In this document: positions 1-10,799 of the stretch, piece by piece
How positions within the stretch are numbered: position 1 is the stretch's first letter
Layout: the number at the start of each line of letters is the position of its first letter
Origin: Hyalella azteca
Taxonomy: Eukaryota > Arthropoda > Malacostraca > Amphipoda > Hyalellidae
Assembly (NCBI RefSeq): GCF_000764305.2
Contig: NW_025932655.1
Location: forward strand, 41,600-105,599
Length of the DNA stretch: 64,000 nucleotides
Direction of reading: 5' to 3'
Notes under the pieces: model-generated
Told to the model about the DNA's origin: nothing
Database searches by the model: none
The model's input: only the letters and a program-made list of their open reading frames with translations
Program-made: the position numbers and the translations under genes

Positions 1-1900
1 GTTAAAATAAATTAATAATTTTGTTAATTAAGGTAACGAGAAGAACTCTGCTCTTCTTATCCGTGAAGTAACATTTATTCAAGTAGTCAAAGCAAGTCAT
101 AAGCCGTAGGCCAAGCTATAGGTGGTCAAAACCTGTATAAGCAAAGCCCATAAACTTTTGCAACCCACTGTCATTTCAAGATGCAAGAATAAGGCATATA
201 TATGAAAATGATTAAAGTATAAGAGTGGCACACTCCGATGCGAAGAACAAATTAAGCTTGAATTAATATTTTAAATAACATAATTATTCATATTTAACTG
301 TCCAGAATTATTTAAAGAGAAGAACTCTGTTATTGTTCACGAAAGGAACATTTATTTGAGTAGTCGAAGCAAGTCTAAAGCCAGTCTAAAGCCAGAGACC
401 AAGGTGATCCAAAACGTACAAAAGGCAAAGCCCAAAAGCAATTGAGAATCTGCTTCTCAATTAAAGCATGAGAGAACAGGTTTTTTGCACTTAAATGAAC
501 ATAACTAAAGGTATGAGTGATGACTGAAAAAAAAGTTATAGAGATTAGGTAAACATGGCTTCCAATAACACGACTGGAGAATAACGAAGTATATGTTCGT
601 CTTCACCATAAAATTCCAAAGACCACTGAACTAATTACTGATGGCTGCTGAGTGAAAACTAAGAAGAATAAGAAGGAAAATTCAAGTAATTTGGAACTTT
701 TTAACAGCAAAGTGGCATGAAGCTTGTTTGTTGAAGTTTTTTTTTTTTGCATGAGGTTTGTTTTTATTCTTAAATAGCAGGATGGAAAATCAAGAAGTTA
801 GACTGAAAATATTGCAGAGGTTGATCAATAGCAGGAAATGAGAAACTTAGAATACGTCTCGTTTTAGACGCATTTTGTACGACAAATTACCGGTTTTTAC
901 AAGCCTACCAAAGTTCAGCTCATTTGAATTTTTACTATTCGTATTGCAAAGTATTAATATTGGTGCCAGTCTATAATAATTACACAGAAACATGAACGCC
1001 ATTTTAGTCGCGTAGCCCACAGCAAATGACGATAGTTTGATATTCAGAGCTTCTTATGACTTGAAAATAATGTTGCTGCATTGGAAACGTCGTTAATAAA
1101 TTAAAACTACTTCACTGGACCTGCCTTTTGATCCAGCACGCCATCTGAACAATTGTTTGACTGTTTCAACATTAACAGCAATGAATTCTCTTGCCATGTT
1201 AGTCGCATGTGTAGCAACTAGCAAGTTCTGTCATCTAAGGCTAATAAATGAGTTTTAATATACTTTTAATAATACCTCAGCAGCATAAGTTACATTGAAC
1301 TCCTTCGGGAGCTCAATATGACTTATCCAAAATTACTTTAGAAATTCAAGCCACTCAGGCGTGCGTGACTGATGAAATGCCACTTGACGTGTTGATATAT
1401 CATCGTCGTGGCGACGAGGTGAACTTCAAGATATTGATCACGCTGATAAATATTGAAATGTGAATGATTAATATTAATATCACGACGATCAATACTAAAA
1501 ATATTCCATATTAACCATATCAAGAAATTAACGCATAATTTATCACATCTAATAATTGAAATGGAAGCTTGCAGCTATAACTTACATGTATATCATGAAA
1601 TAAGTATGTTTCGAGGACAATTATTGCTGCAACCAAAATAATTGATCTAAGAAGAGAATTTTAAGGAAATAATTAATTTAAATGAATAAGATAGAAAAAT
1701 TACCTGATAAGATAATTTTAATGATTTAATTAATTTAAATTAATTTAAAACAATATGGGAATAAAAGGTTTACTTGCTCTGAAATACTATACACAGGTGC
1801 TCCTGAAGTTCTTCTCAAATACACTTCTAATATATCCAGTTGGCCTGGGGCACGCGTGTTATGCACAGAGTAAACATCGTCGATTATGTTAGATCTTAAC
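1..1900. other. Intergenic AT-rich sequence, no gene recognised
   Basis: Both strands hold only short open frames without recognisable motifs, and splice-consistent exons were not found. The one notable structure is a pair of diverged direct repeats near the left edge, listed separately. The short minus-strand open frame at 1338-1523 has no family resemblance and is not called a gene. Confidence 0.5.
38..440. repeat. Pair of diverged direct repeats
   Basis: Two copies of about 120 bp, near 38-155 and 317-440, both open with GAGAAGAACTCTG. Both then run through a stretch resembling GTAGTCRAAGCAAGTC and end near AAAGCCCA. The copies differ by many substitutions and small indels, so the duplication is old. 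No coding content is visible. Confidence 0.6.
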
Positions 1901-1920
1901 TTTAGTTTGGTGCGCTCGAG

Positions 1921-2045
1921 TGAAGTGAAGGAAATATTTGGTTCGTGTTTTAACTCTTAATGTTAATTGACTTCTTTAGAGTTGTGAATTAACGACTTAC
2001 TTCTCGTTTAGAACTAATGTGCAATACTAATTTTATGATACCAAA
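1921..2045. repeat. Tail of a preceding B block (B0)
   Basis: This stretch matches the ends of block B1 (from about 20890) and block B2 (from about 63305). The shared phrases are GAAGGAAATATTTG, CGTGYTTTAACTCT and TTAGAACTAATG. It lies directly before block A1, as the same sequence in B1 lies directly before A2, so B-A appears to be the repeating order. Only about 125 bp are recognisable here. Confidence 0.55.
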
Positions 2046-2263
2046 AATCACCATTATACTTAGTTTGTTTCAGTAGAAACCGATTTTAATGAGAGTGAAC
2101 GACGAAAATCGTGTATTCAAAATTCTTCGCGACGAATATACGTGACATGTGCATTTTTATTTTCAACTATATTATAATGAGTTCACAGTTTATTTAACGT
2201 TCCAAAATGATGGATGAGCATATACATTATATTGTACATTGTACAAATATTACCTAGACTGTC

Positions 2264-2530
2264 TTAAAGATGAACAATAATTAAACGTCGTGAAGGTGAA
2301 TAATATTTGAGTAGAAAGCCGTAAAGATGAACAGCTTTATGCCTAAGACGTAATGAAAGTGAATAATATAATGACTGAACGTCGCAAATATGATCAGTAT
2401 TTGGGTAGAACTTTGTAGAAATGGACATAATTTCGACTGGATCGTCATGAAGATGAACAATATCGTTACTATAGCGACGCAGGTAAGCAATATGTTGACA
2501 TGAACGTTGATTACAAAATGAATCATTCAA
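2264..2530. repeat. Degenerate short tandem repeats, block A1
   Basis: Imperfect repeats of roughly 30-45 bp are built around GAACGTCGTRAAGGTGAACAATAT. Overlapping minus-strand open frames here are a by-product of the repetition. The same array occurs at 21560-21960 in block A2, where part of it has expanded with a clean 26-bp period. Confidence 0.6.
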
Positions 2531-3056
2531 TAGCATAACTAAAGGTGATACTAATTCATTTGATATGTCCAGAGAAAAAACATTGTAATGATCTAGCGTA
2601 TAAGTTAGATATACGAAACAGAAACCACACTCTTTGAAAAAAAGCCGTAAAACGGTTTGACTGGCGTTCGTGTGGCCGGCCGGCGCGTGAAATAAAATAC
2701 CAAGCCGTCGTTTCATTTATTATTATATTTTCAATTCAACACGAGGAGCCCGTACCCCATTTATAAAACGGCGAAACCGGTTTTTATGAGATGTCCAGCC
2801 ACTAGAACGCGTGTCAGACCGTTTTTTCACCGTAAATTCGAACACGTCATGTCCATGATAGCTGGGCGGAGGTTCGAAGGATCTGGAGAGATACCCGTCC
2901 TATTGAAGACCAGCGTGAATAACGCAGGTCTTTCTTATCTCAATACAGAAAAATTAGTTGAGATTTTAATCACGAATGTATCAAGCAATGCACATACAGT
3001 TCGAGCCGATGTCTTTTATGACGACAAACAGATGATTCGTAGCGTGTTTCTAGGTT

Positions 3057-3170
3057 CCAAGCATGAAAAGTGCCCTAGATCTCCAGCCACGAAAGATGAC
3101 CTAGATCTCTAGGTTCCAGGCATGACAGATGACCTAGATCTCTAGGTTCCAGGCATGGCAGATGACCGCA
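3057..3170. repeat. Minisatellite copying the lectin stop-codon region, A1
   Basis: About three units of 30-40 bp, built on CTAGATCTCTAGGTTCCAGGCATG, run downstream of the lectin stop codon. Read on the minus strand, a unit repeats the end of the coding sequence (the codons for HAWNLE and the stop). The tail of the CDS and the start of the 3' UTR have therefore been duplicated. The paralogue at 22440-22680 has about twice as many units. Confidence 0.7.
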
Positions 3171-3372
3171 TTTTTCGAGGTGCAGAAGTCGTCGGCCAAC
3201 CGGTAGGTTGTCGGAAAGCTGAACCTAACGCAGTCCTGGCCACCGTAGTTGGGCTGGTCCGCGAACCACTCGTACTGACCGTCAGGTCCGGGCCAGCGAC
3301 CGTTCGATTCATAGCTATGGTTCCCGTTGATGTAGTAAACTCCGGCCCAGAAGGGTTTTTGGTAAGTTGTTC
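3134..3372 (-). CDS. Lectin copy 1, exon 4 (second half of CTLD, stop)
   Basis: The acceptor is ATCAG|GA in phase 1. The reading frame shows FWAGVYYINGNHSY (WIGL-equivalent core), EWFADQPN with the QPN motif, GGQDC, and a terminal AVICHAW before the TAG at 3134. The fourth CTLD cysteine is present. Confidence 0.88.
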
Positions 3373-6300
3373 CTGATGTTGAAGAATGAAATGTAATAAA
3401 TAATTGAAATAAATATATTGTCCCGATGTTAAAGATAATGGTGTAAAAATTTTTTAGGTTTCCTACAACCTCCGTAGCATGGCTTGTGACCCGTTAGAAA
3501 CTAGATAAATGAATAGCCCTCTATTTGGTAACTAAACTTCTAAGCTAAATACACGCATTTTGCCCATTGTATGAACTTTTGTCCATTGATGCCTGGGTTG
3601 TCAATATTTACAGAATTCGATGTCCAGAATTTAAATTTCAAAACAGATTTTTATCGTCTTTCGGTGCATCGATAAATTTATTAAAAATTAGTTTGAGAAT
3701 TTTTGAAATGTTAAAATTTGAAATATTTTCACTTAATCGTGTTTATAATTATGAAATATAAGTATAATTATTATTGTAATTTTATGAATATAAAAGGCTC
3801 CATCTCAAAATAAATGCAATTACCCGGTCACAATTTAGACAAACACAAAGGCTGCACTTTGATTCAACGCAACCGGAGATAAATAGGAAAAATGTTCTAT
3901 AGTTTGAGTTCAAAAACGTACAAGTTTTATAAATTACTTGGAACAACTCACCATTACAAAATATTAACTAATTTATTATCTATGTTAAATAAATCATAGG
4001 AATCAGTTGAACATAAAATTGGGATTACTTTCGCATTTAAATTTAATTTTGACTTCCAAGAGATCCTTCATAGTTCATTACAAGCTAAAAAATGTCCTCT
4101 CGTTTCTGCCCTTGATACAAACTTTGTGCCATTTTTTTGAGGGCATTCGATTATTTGAAAATTTTTACATTTTGTATGTATGCCATAAATATTATTAAAC
4201 CCACCCCCATGCATGAAACAATAATTATACATCTTCTCTGGTTATAATGGAGCTTTAAAGCCAACATTTATTAAGCTGGGCGCGTAGTCTGATAAATCGG
4301 ACAGTACAATACACGTACCCGCCTAATTATAGGTAGCCGCCAATTTCTCGTCTGTGAAAATTGTATTTAATTGAAAAATTCCGTCAGTGATTGGCTGATG
4401 GAATTAAAATTTACGGCCTCTGAAGTGTTAATTTCATACCGTAAGTCGCCAGAAGGTAGGCCACCAGGGCGAGGAAGTTGTCATGTGTGGTTGGCGACGC
4501 CAGTTGTGCCCCAAGGGACTGGCAGTAAGCCCTCGCTTCGCAGAGCGTCATCGTTTTCAGGTTGAAGTACATGCAGCCGAACGGGTGTTGCACGAAGGGC
4601 GGAGTGCAGCTTGTCAGCGGTGGCACATCTTGGAATAAAATATGAATTATTCAACAGATATGAACGGAGGAGATTAAAATCAGAGTTCAGTTAATCACTC
4701 AGAAAACAATTTAATCAACCTGAATAAATACCCTGTCAAAATTCATAAGCAGCTGTTGGTCGCCTTTTGTTTGCCACTCTCCCTTTGCAGATGAATCACG
4801 TGTGAAGTGGCCGCCTTCCCTATTCAGCCGCCAATAAGAGCTATTTTGGGTAGTTCCATGGTAAAAAGTATAAGGGTCAAATGACACACGAAATCAGCGG
4901 CTGGTCAGGCCACCATTGGCTTGCCCTGCTCAGTAGCTGGCAGGAGTTCTTAGCGCGAGCGTGACAAGCCCCTGCCTTTAGTCGTGACGCTGCATGTGCA
5001 TTGTGCAAGATGTGCATGGGTACGAACTTCTCAACACGCGAGCGTTTCAACACTTCTGCATTGCGTGTACGTCAATATGCTTGCGTTACGTTATCTTCAA
5101 CACACTTGCGTTGCGTTATCTACAACACGCTTGCATCGAGTGCGTGTTGCTCAAGCGAGAGTTGCGTGAGATTCAACACGCGTGCAATGCGTGTCTGTCA
5201 ACGCGCGTGCTTTGCGTGCGCATAGAAAAAGCACGCTTGCGTTACTTTTGTGTCACCAGGGTTTCTACTAGTGCTAGCCAACACCCGTTTTCAGCAGCGC
5301 ATGCGTGATCAGCGTTATCTTCAATGCACGATTCAACACGTGCATTGCGTTATCTTAAACACGCTTATGTTACTTCTATGTCTACATATGTGCGTCGCGT
5401 TCTAGCAACAAGCGTGCATTGTTGTTGCGGCAACACGGCAAATTACATGTACACACATGGCTTCAAAACCCAAGCTTTCGAGGCAAGACTGATAAACAAA
5501 CCCCATAATACTCCCTGTTCAAAGGTGGGGTTACCACTACCCCCACTACCCTCGACGCTTTGGTGTCAGACTGTCAGTAGTTTAGTGCATTTTGTCTCGT
5601 GCGGATAATAATTAGACATGCTTCTCGTTTCTAACGTATATCCCTAATGTGAAATGCGATGCAAGCGAATAGAAAGCAATTAAGTTGCTAAAGGCTGAAC
5701 ATGTTAATTTAGAAATCTTTAGAAACATAACTTCCTAAGTTTTTAATGTCCAGTGTCTCCTAATGTAAAGTTTTTTTGCGGTTAGAATACCGGGAATGAC
5801 GACATTCAAGACACACCGTCGAGCTTCAAAATTTTTGTTGGATTTTTTTGCTTAACTTTTTTACTTGAGGTATATGTTGACACGAGCGTGTTATTTCAGC
5901 TGCTCGCGTTCTTATACTGGAGGTTATAATTTCTGATTCGCCAACCAAGACATCAGGGTCGTTTTGTGGACTGTTGAACCGAAAGCCTAAATTCGTCAAG
6001 TTGATTAACGTTGCGTGCTCAAGTTAAGTAGCGGCGCCTGGCAACCTTACCAACTGGTCGGCGGACAGCTTACTGCTGAAGACACACGTTCCAACAGGGT
6101 TACAAGCACATTTGTAAGTTAATAAGTTGCACGGTTCCGTTATTGTGAACTCTATTCGATGTGAAATCGATTTATTGTTATGGATTGGATAAATAAGTGA
6201 TGAAATGAATTGGATTGTATAGCGAAATTGATTGTAAAGTGATGAAATGTTTGGTTCTTTTTGTAAGTGGGAGAATGGTCTTACTGTCTGGTGAATTGAA

Positions 6301-9300
6301 AGAATTTTTGAACTTGCTGAATGGAGAATGATTGGTGTTGATGAATGTCAGACTAATGAGAGAATGTTTGATAATAATAATAATAATAATAATAATATTA
6401 TAACAATAATAATAATTGTAATAAAAATAAAATAATAATAATATTAATAATAATAATAATAAAAGCGGTTTCAGTGTTTATTAGGCCATAGGCCTGTCGT
6501 CGATTCTTACATCGCAAAGTATTCACATATTGTACGGTTTCGAACGCGCAACTCACTGCCTCAATTTGCTTTGTTTAACCGCCCGGCCTCCTTGCTGATT
6601 CTGACCATAAATTGACGCACAGAGCTGGGGTCGAACCCGCACTTTTCTGCTCCAATCTCGGTACTCTGAACTGTAACCACTGGGCCACTCTGGTTAATGT
6701 GAGAGGATGTTTTGCGAATGTATATTTCGAGAATTTTAGGAACAAAGGATTGGGAAGAATGGCATTACCATGAATAATTTAACTGTGTTTTAGGTCTTCA
6801 TTCCTGGAAACAGAAATTTGCTATTATATTGAATTTGTGCTACATAGGAATGGTTTGAATTAAACACTAAAGATACTACCCAGCAGGCATCTGACGCTGA
6901 AACAACGTTGATTATTGGTTGATTTCGGGTTGAAATGTTGAACAACCAAAATTAAACGTCATATCAACGTCGAAATCTGACCAACACTAGAAGGGTCGTA
7001 AAACAACCTTATTTCAACGTTGAATCAACGTCGATATTGGTACGTTGAATACTTATTTATTTTTAAACGTCCGATCAACGTCGAAATCTGACCAAAACTA
7101 GAACGGACGTAAAACAACCTTATTTCAACATTGAAACAACTTCGATATTGGTACGAATTTATTGTTAAACGTCCGGTCAACGTCGAAATCTAACCAAAGC
7201 TAGAACGGGCGTAAAATAACCTCATTTCAACGTTGAAACAACGTTGATATTGGTACGTTGAATGTTTATTTATTGTTAAACGTCCGGTCAACGTCGAAGT
7301 CCAACCAAAGCTGGAACGGGCGTAAAACAATCTTATTTCAACGTTGAAATATGATCGATAGCGGTACGTTGAATGTTTAGCTATTTACCAGCATGGAACT
7401 AATGTTATCACACCAACATTGATAGAAATAAATATATATATAAGTGAACGATTAATGACCAGAGAATGCTTTTCAATTTTCAATGAGTCGAACAATTCTT
7501 TAGTTTATCTCTATTGCTCATGCGCGCGAGCTGCAGTGGTCAAGGTTGCTAAGGCGTCGCGCGGTCTCCAGCGATCCCAGGTTCGAATCCTGCTACGGAC
7601 GAAAAACAGATTTGTTCTTCAACGTTGATTCAACTAGATAATTTGACGTTGCAGTAATCGTAGTAGTAACAGTCTTAGTAGTAACATTGCTTCAACGTTG
7701 CATTGTAACGTCAGTACGACGTTTCATGAAAGATGTTGCTTCAATTTGCATTATAAACCTCCTTTCACCCCGATCTCAACGTCGTAATAGGTAGTTGATT
7801 CAACGTTGATTAAACCGCCGAAGGCCTGCTGGGTATAGTCTGTTGTTTGCAAATATTTTGGGAGAATTTTGAGGACTGATACAGCTGATTACTGCGGGGG
7901 AATGCTTACCATTATATGTGAATATTTGGTGCAGGCGAACATGAGAGTAGGTTCAATACTGGTTAAGGTGTGATAATATTTTGCTTAGCCGTGCGTGGAA
8001 AATGTTTGGTTCCGCTACTACCGCAATAGGTAGTAGTGTTTGATACGTGTAAATGAGTAAAATATTTAGTACATGGATGAAAAATGTTTGGTTTTTGGTA
8101 ATGTGTGAGAATGCTGATTGCTGGTGAATAGTGAATATTGTTTTGCTCGGGCAATGTGAGAGGATCTTGGACTCTGGTAAATATAAAAGAATGTTGTGGG
8201 TGATGTGGAAAGTTGAGGTTGGAAGTAGTATTAACTGATATCATTCCCGTTTTAAACTCGTGTTTACATGTTACTTGCTTCAATGTGCCGCGGTGATACA
8301 TGTCTTGTCTGCTGATTTATGTATAGCGTATAGCGATTCAAAAAACCCCTCCCTTCCCCCCATAAAGGGGGAAGGGAGGAGACATTTTTAACGCACTTTT
8401 CAGATTCGCCCTTGTCTGTCCCGAACGTAAAAGGGAACCAAAGACGCGCGCCCTGCGCACTCGCCTCACGGTTGTCAAGGAATAGACCGGATCCTAATCA
8501 GCCACTTATTTCCCTCGTACAACCGTAACCTATAGCGGACATAGAGCCGCTATTTATTTAAGCGCTAGACAAGCTTGGGGCGTCCTTGTGCCAGCAGCTG
8601 ACAGGAATCAAAATTTTGATGGGGTGTTGACTAGCTAATCGACATAATACGAAAAGTGAGCGAATATAGCACTGATACAAAATTTTACCGGGCCTAACTG
8701 GGTCTAGGTGACCCACACAAGTGCACGCACAAAATAACTGAACTTACTGATGAATTAAGGGATATAGTTTAGCTCTCTTTCTTCCGTTGAAAACCGATCG
8801 ATTACAAAGCTCCCTCTCGCAAGTGGTAAGAATGCACATGGAACACATTTCATTTCAAGCATTCCTGTCTGTTTGATTTTGTTTTCAGTTCGAGAGATGG
8901 TATTGCAACTTTTATTTTATTATCATTCCTCCTTATTTCAGAAATTTTGTGCTAAATATTTTTATCCACAAAAATATAAGACCGTGTGCAGTGTTGTTAA
9001 AATAATGACCAAAAGATTAATGCATATTTTTCTTGACCGCGAGAGTGTTTGTGTGCAAGTGTTTGTGTGTGTGCGTGTGTGCGGTGCCACTAAGGAAGTG
9101 AGGAAAAAAAGAGTTGGAATAAAGTTGCCATGTAAGAAAAAGATGAATGAAAGGGGATAGTAGAAGATGAAGAGGTACATTGCACCTAATTACGTTGGTT
9201 AGGTGTATGTATTTGGGTTTAGGTTAAGTGGAGAAGAGGGAGAATTTATGCCTACGCCTAAAAACATTTGTGAGATATCAACTTATAGTAAAAGGCTTCG

Positions 9301-10458
9301 AAAGTACGTTGCCACAATCGATTCTCTTTGGAACCTACCATTAGTTAGGTTGACCATGCCACGCTTGGTGCACGTCAGGCAGATAGGGCTAGGAACCACT
9401 TCTCCTTCGTGGAGAGTTTTGTTGTCGTGAAGGCAAACTGCGGGATTGCAAGAAACATTCCTGTTAGCTGAAGATTCGTTCTCCATCCATTACGCTCCGA
9501 CATGAATAAATTGTATCAACCAATGTTAATGTGAGACACCAAACTGTATACCCGACTATGCATTTTAAAAGAATACATGCACTAAATTCCTTATGCTTTC
9601 ATGATGTTAGGAACTGACAGCATTATATCCGTACAAAGCAGTTATTAGTTTTCTTCGTAAAATATATATGTCCGAAAATCATCGAGACGTAGGCAATGGG
9701 AATAGTTTGAACGTTTTTTGCGTTAGTGGCTATTTATATCGATTTACAGAGATGAAGATAAATTCAATTACATATGCCACGTGCGGTAATTTCTAACTCG
9801 CACTTAGAAGTAAAAATGTCAGGACGACTAATTTCGGTTGGTCCAGGAAGATATGTAATTTCAATAGGTATGATGGATGCAGTTTTGCTCTAGAGCCTAC
9901 TTTCTTGAGAACAAGTTGCAAAGTTTGGACACAACCAAGAGGACCGAATTGGTCATGTAGCTGAAATGAGACAGAAAGATTGGGTGAAAACGTGCCGCTT
10001 CTGATGTGGCCGTAATATAAACTCAGTTGCGAACTATAAGGTCTTGACAGCAAACCCTAGTAGAGTTATGCAAATATATTTAGTATAGTGTAGTATGACA
10101 TAATCCAAATTTCACTTGAAAACATAACAATTTTCTGATGCATACCTTGGGAATAGTAGCAGCTGTAATCTGGGGTTTGCTCTCCTTCAACGTCCGGTAG
10201 GTAAACTTGTCCGAAAACACAGCCTTTTGGTCCGAAGCAGAAGAGGTTCGTCGCCAGTCCGTCTTTAGTTGCCAAAATACTACACAGAATCTCCTCTTTA
10301 ACATCAACATTAGAGACGTTATAGCGGCTCAAACCTGTGATATTTGCCGAGAAAGTTGCCCATTTTCGTGGGATTTTTTCAGTTGATGCGCAGAAGTCAA
10401 GAAGTGAAATGACAAGGGCAAGCACCGCTACTATAACTCTCACGGACACCTTCAGCAT
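3134..10458 (-). CDS. Secreted C-type lectin, copy 1 (four exons)
   Basis: This is a minus-strand gene with exons at 10458-10146, 9467-9339 (or from 9494), 4628-4440 and 3372-3134. All introns are GT..AG and every junction is phase 1. The product, about 289-298 residues, has a signal peptide, an N-terminal cysteine-containing module with likely N-glycosylation sites, a short cysteine-rich segment, then one C-type lectin-like domain. In the CTLD I see FGCMYF, a helix-2 region with CEARAYC, the WAG core, a QPN motif at the usual Ca-site-2 position, then QDC and VIC as the last disulphide pair. QPN-type motifs usually indicate sugar binding, but specificity cannot be read with confidence. If exon 2 starts at 9494, its first full codon is TAA. 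The phase-compatible acceptor TCTTCAG just before 9467 removes that stop. The gene may therefore be functional or a recent pseudogene. Intron 2 is enlarged to 4.7 kb by inserted repeats. Paralogue: 22656-28971. Confidence 0.82.
4440..4628 (-). CDS. Lectin copy 1, exon 3 (first half of CTLD)
   Basis: The acceptor is TTCCAAG|AT and the donor CG|GTATGA, both phase 1. The exon carries the opening CTLD cysteines and the long-form extension (TSCTPPFVQHPFGCMYF). The helix-2 signature CEARAYCQSLGAQLASP follows. Confidence 0.88.
4985..5440. repeat. Degenerate GC-rich minisatellite
   Basis: Imperfect repeats of roughly 25-35 bp are built on TCAACACGCGTGCATTGCGT. The array is open in all three plus-strand frames over about 200-300 bp because the unit lacks stop triplets. 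This explains the overlapping open frames here, and no protein family resemblance is seen. Confidence 0.7.
6371..6463. repeat. (TAA)n microsatellite
   Basis: Interrupted runs of ATA/TAA triplets cover about 90 bp. Confidence 0.9.
6590..6692 (-). repeat. tRNA-derived SINE head
   Basis: On the minus strand, CCAGAGTGGCCCAGTGG resembles a pol III A box. About 45 bp later, GCGGGTTCGACCCC is a good B box/T arm. A complete cloverleaf with a clear anticodon arm is not convincing, so a SINE head or decayed tRNA copy is more likely than a functional tRNA gene. Confidence 0.5.
6877..7835 (+). mobile_element. Non-autonomous element with TACCCAGCAGGC terminal repeats
   Basis: The element opens with TACCCAGCAGGC and ends with its exact inverse, GCCTGCTGGGTA. 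The interior is a minisatellite of about 100-bp units rich in CAACGTTGAAA and ACGTCGAAATCTGACC, and a tRNA-like SINE head sits inside (7522-7602). No transposase is present. TA at both termini may be part of a TA target duplication. A relative lies inverted at 15486-16887. Confidence 0.75.
7522..7602 (+). repeat. tRNA-derived SINE head nested in the CCCAGCAGGC element
   Basis: An A-box-like TGCAGTGGTCAAGG is followed by CCCAGGTTCGAATCCTG, a strong B box with a pairing T arm. The acceptor ends do not pair well. A diverged relative with the same middle (AAGGCGTCGCGC) occurs at 41425-41512. Confidence 0.5.
8346..8380. repeat. GC-rich hairpin
   Basis: CCCCTCCCTTCCCCC pairs with GGGGGAAGGGAGG across a short ATAAA loop. 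The inverted related segment has the equivalent hairpin at 13264-13315, so it belongs to the shared repeat segment. Confidence 0.6.
9339..9494 (-). CDS. Lectin copy 1, exon 2 (cysteine-rich linker); start ambiguous
   Basis: This exon encodes a short module with the spacing C-x4-C and later CLTC, resembling a small von Willebrand C-like fragment (weak inference). The donor is AATG|GTAGGT. The acceptor equivalent to one option in the paralogue (GAG|CG, 9494) is followed directly by TAA where copy 2 has CAA. An alternative acceptor, TTCAG|CTAAC (exon from 9467), keeps the phase and avoids the stop. Confidence 0.7.
10146..10458 (-). CDS. Lectin copy 1, exon 1 (signal peptide and N-terminal module)
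   Basis: The ATG at 10458 is followed by a basic residue and a hydrophobic run typical of a signal peptide, ending near DFCAST. The mature part has two NxS/T sites (NIT, NVS) and cysteines in FCFGPKGC. The exon ends with a CAAG|GTATGC donor in phase 1. The open frame continues past the donor to 10066, but that tail is intronic by comparison with the paralogue. Confidence 0.85.
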
Positions 10459-10463
10459 GATCG

Positions 10464-10500
10464 ACTGAAGTTAATGTATCTTTATTTACTAATTTTGGGT
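10464..10500 (-). promoter_or_regulatory. Possible core promoter of lectin copy 1
   Basis: On the minus strand, TCAGT (arthropod-type initiator, 10464-10468) lies just upstream of the ATG. An AT-rich TAAATAAAG element lies roughly 20-30 bp further upstream. Both elements are kept in the paralogue (initiator at 28977-28981). The implied 5' leader would be very short, so a distal start or an upstream non-coding exon is an alternative. Confidence 0.3.
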
Positions 10501-10799
10501 AATACTCGAATAATCTGCTGTTAGATAAAAAGAGTTATTAGCATCTCGGCCTTTTTTTATTCCATGCAGTATAAATATTATACCTAGATTTGACCGGATG
10601 TATTGAATTTTAAATTATATTGTTTAATTTATTCGTCATAAAAAATCAACTCAATACCTGATGTAAATCGAACCCAAAAGTTAGTTTGTAGTGGCAATCA
10701 AATTCAATAACGAATTAGGAAGTATATAAAAAGTTCATTAGATCCAATGTTTTCCACCAGGGTTTGATTCATGTTTTTTGTGATAGTAAACCGTGATGT

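Larger units (their letters stand above)
4735..8685. repeat. Composite insertion in intron 2 of lectin copy 1
   Basis: Intron 2 is about 690 bp in copy 2 but 4.7 kb here. Sequence on either side aligns to copy 2 (CCCTG near 4731; CCGGGC...TGACCCACACAAGTGCACGC from about 8690). The middle is absent from copy 2. It holds a degenerate minisatellite, a TAA microsatellite, two tRNA-like SINE heads, the TACCCAGCAGGC element and a GC-rich hairpin. No coding gene is recognised. Confidence 0.6.

Noticed and set aside
2786..3112. 108-codon plus-strand frame after the lectin gene
   Set aside because: The counterpart in block A2 (about 22225-22480) is broken in that frame, and no family resemblance is seen. 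Conservation follows the segmental duplication.
3155..3376. Plus-strand frames over lectin exon 4 (also 22677-22895)
   Set aside because: They are antisense shadows of the CTLD exons on the minus strand, which carry clear lectin motifs and splice sites.
7522..7602. Functional tRNA gene
   Set aside because: A and B boxes are present but the acceptor stem does not pair. The sequence sits inside a repetitive element with a decayed relative elsewhere, so a SINE head is the better call.
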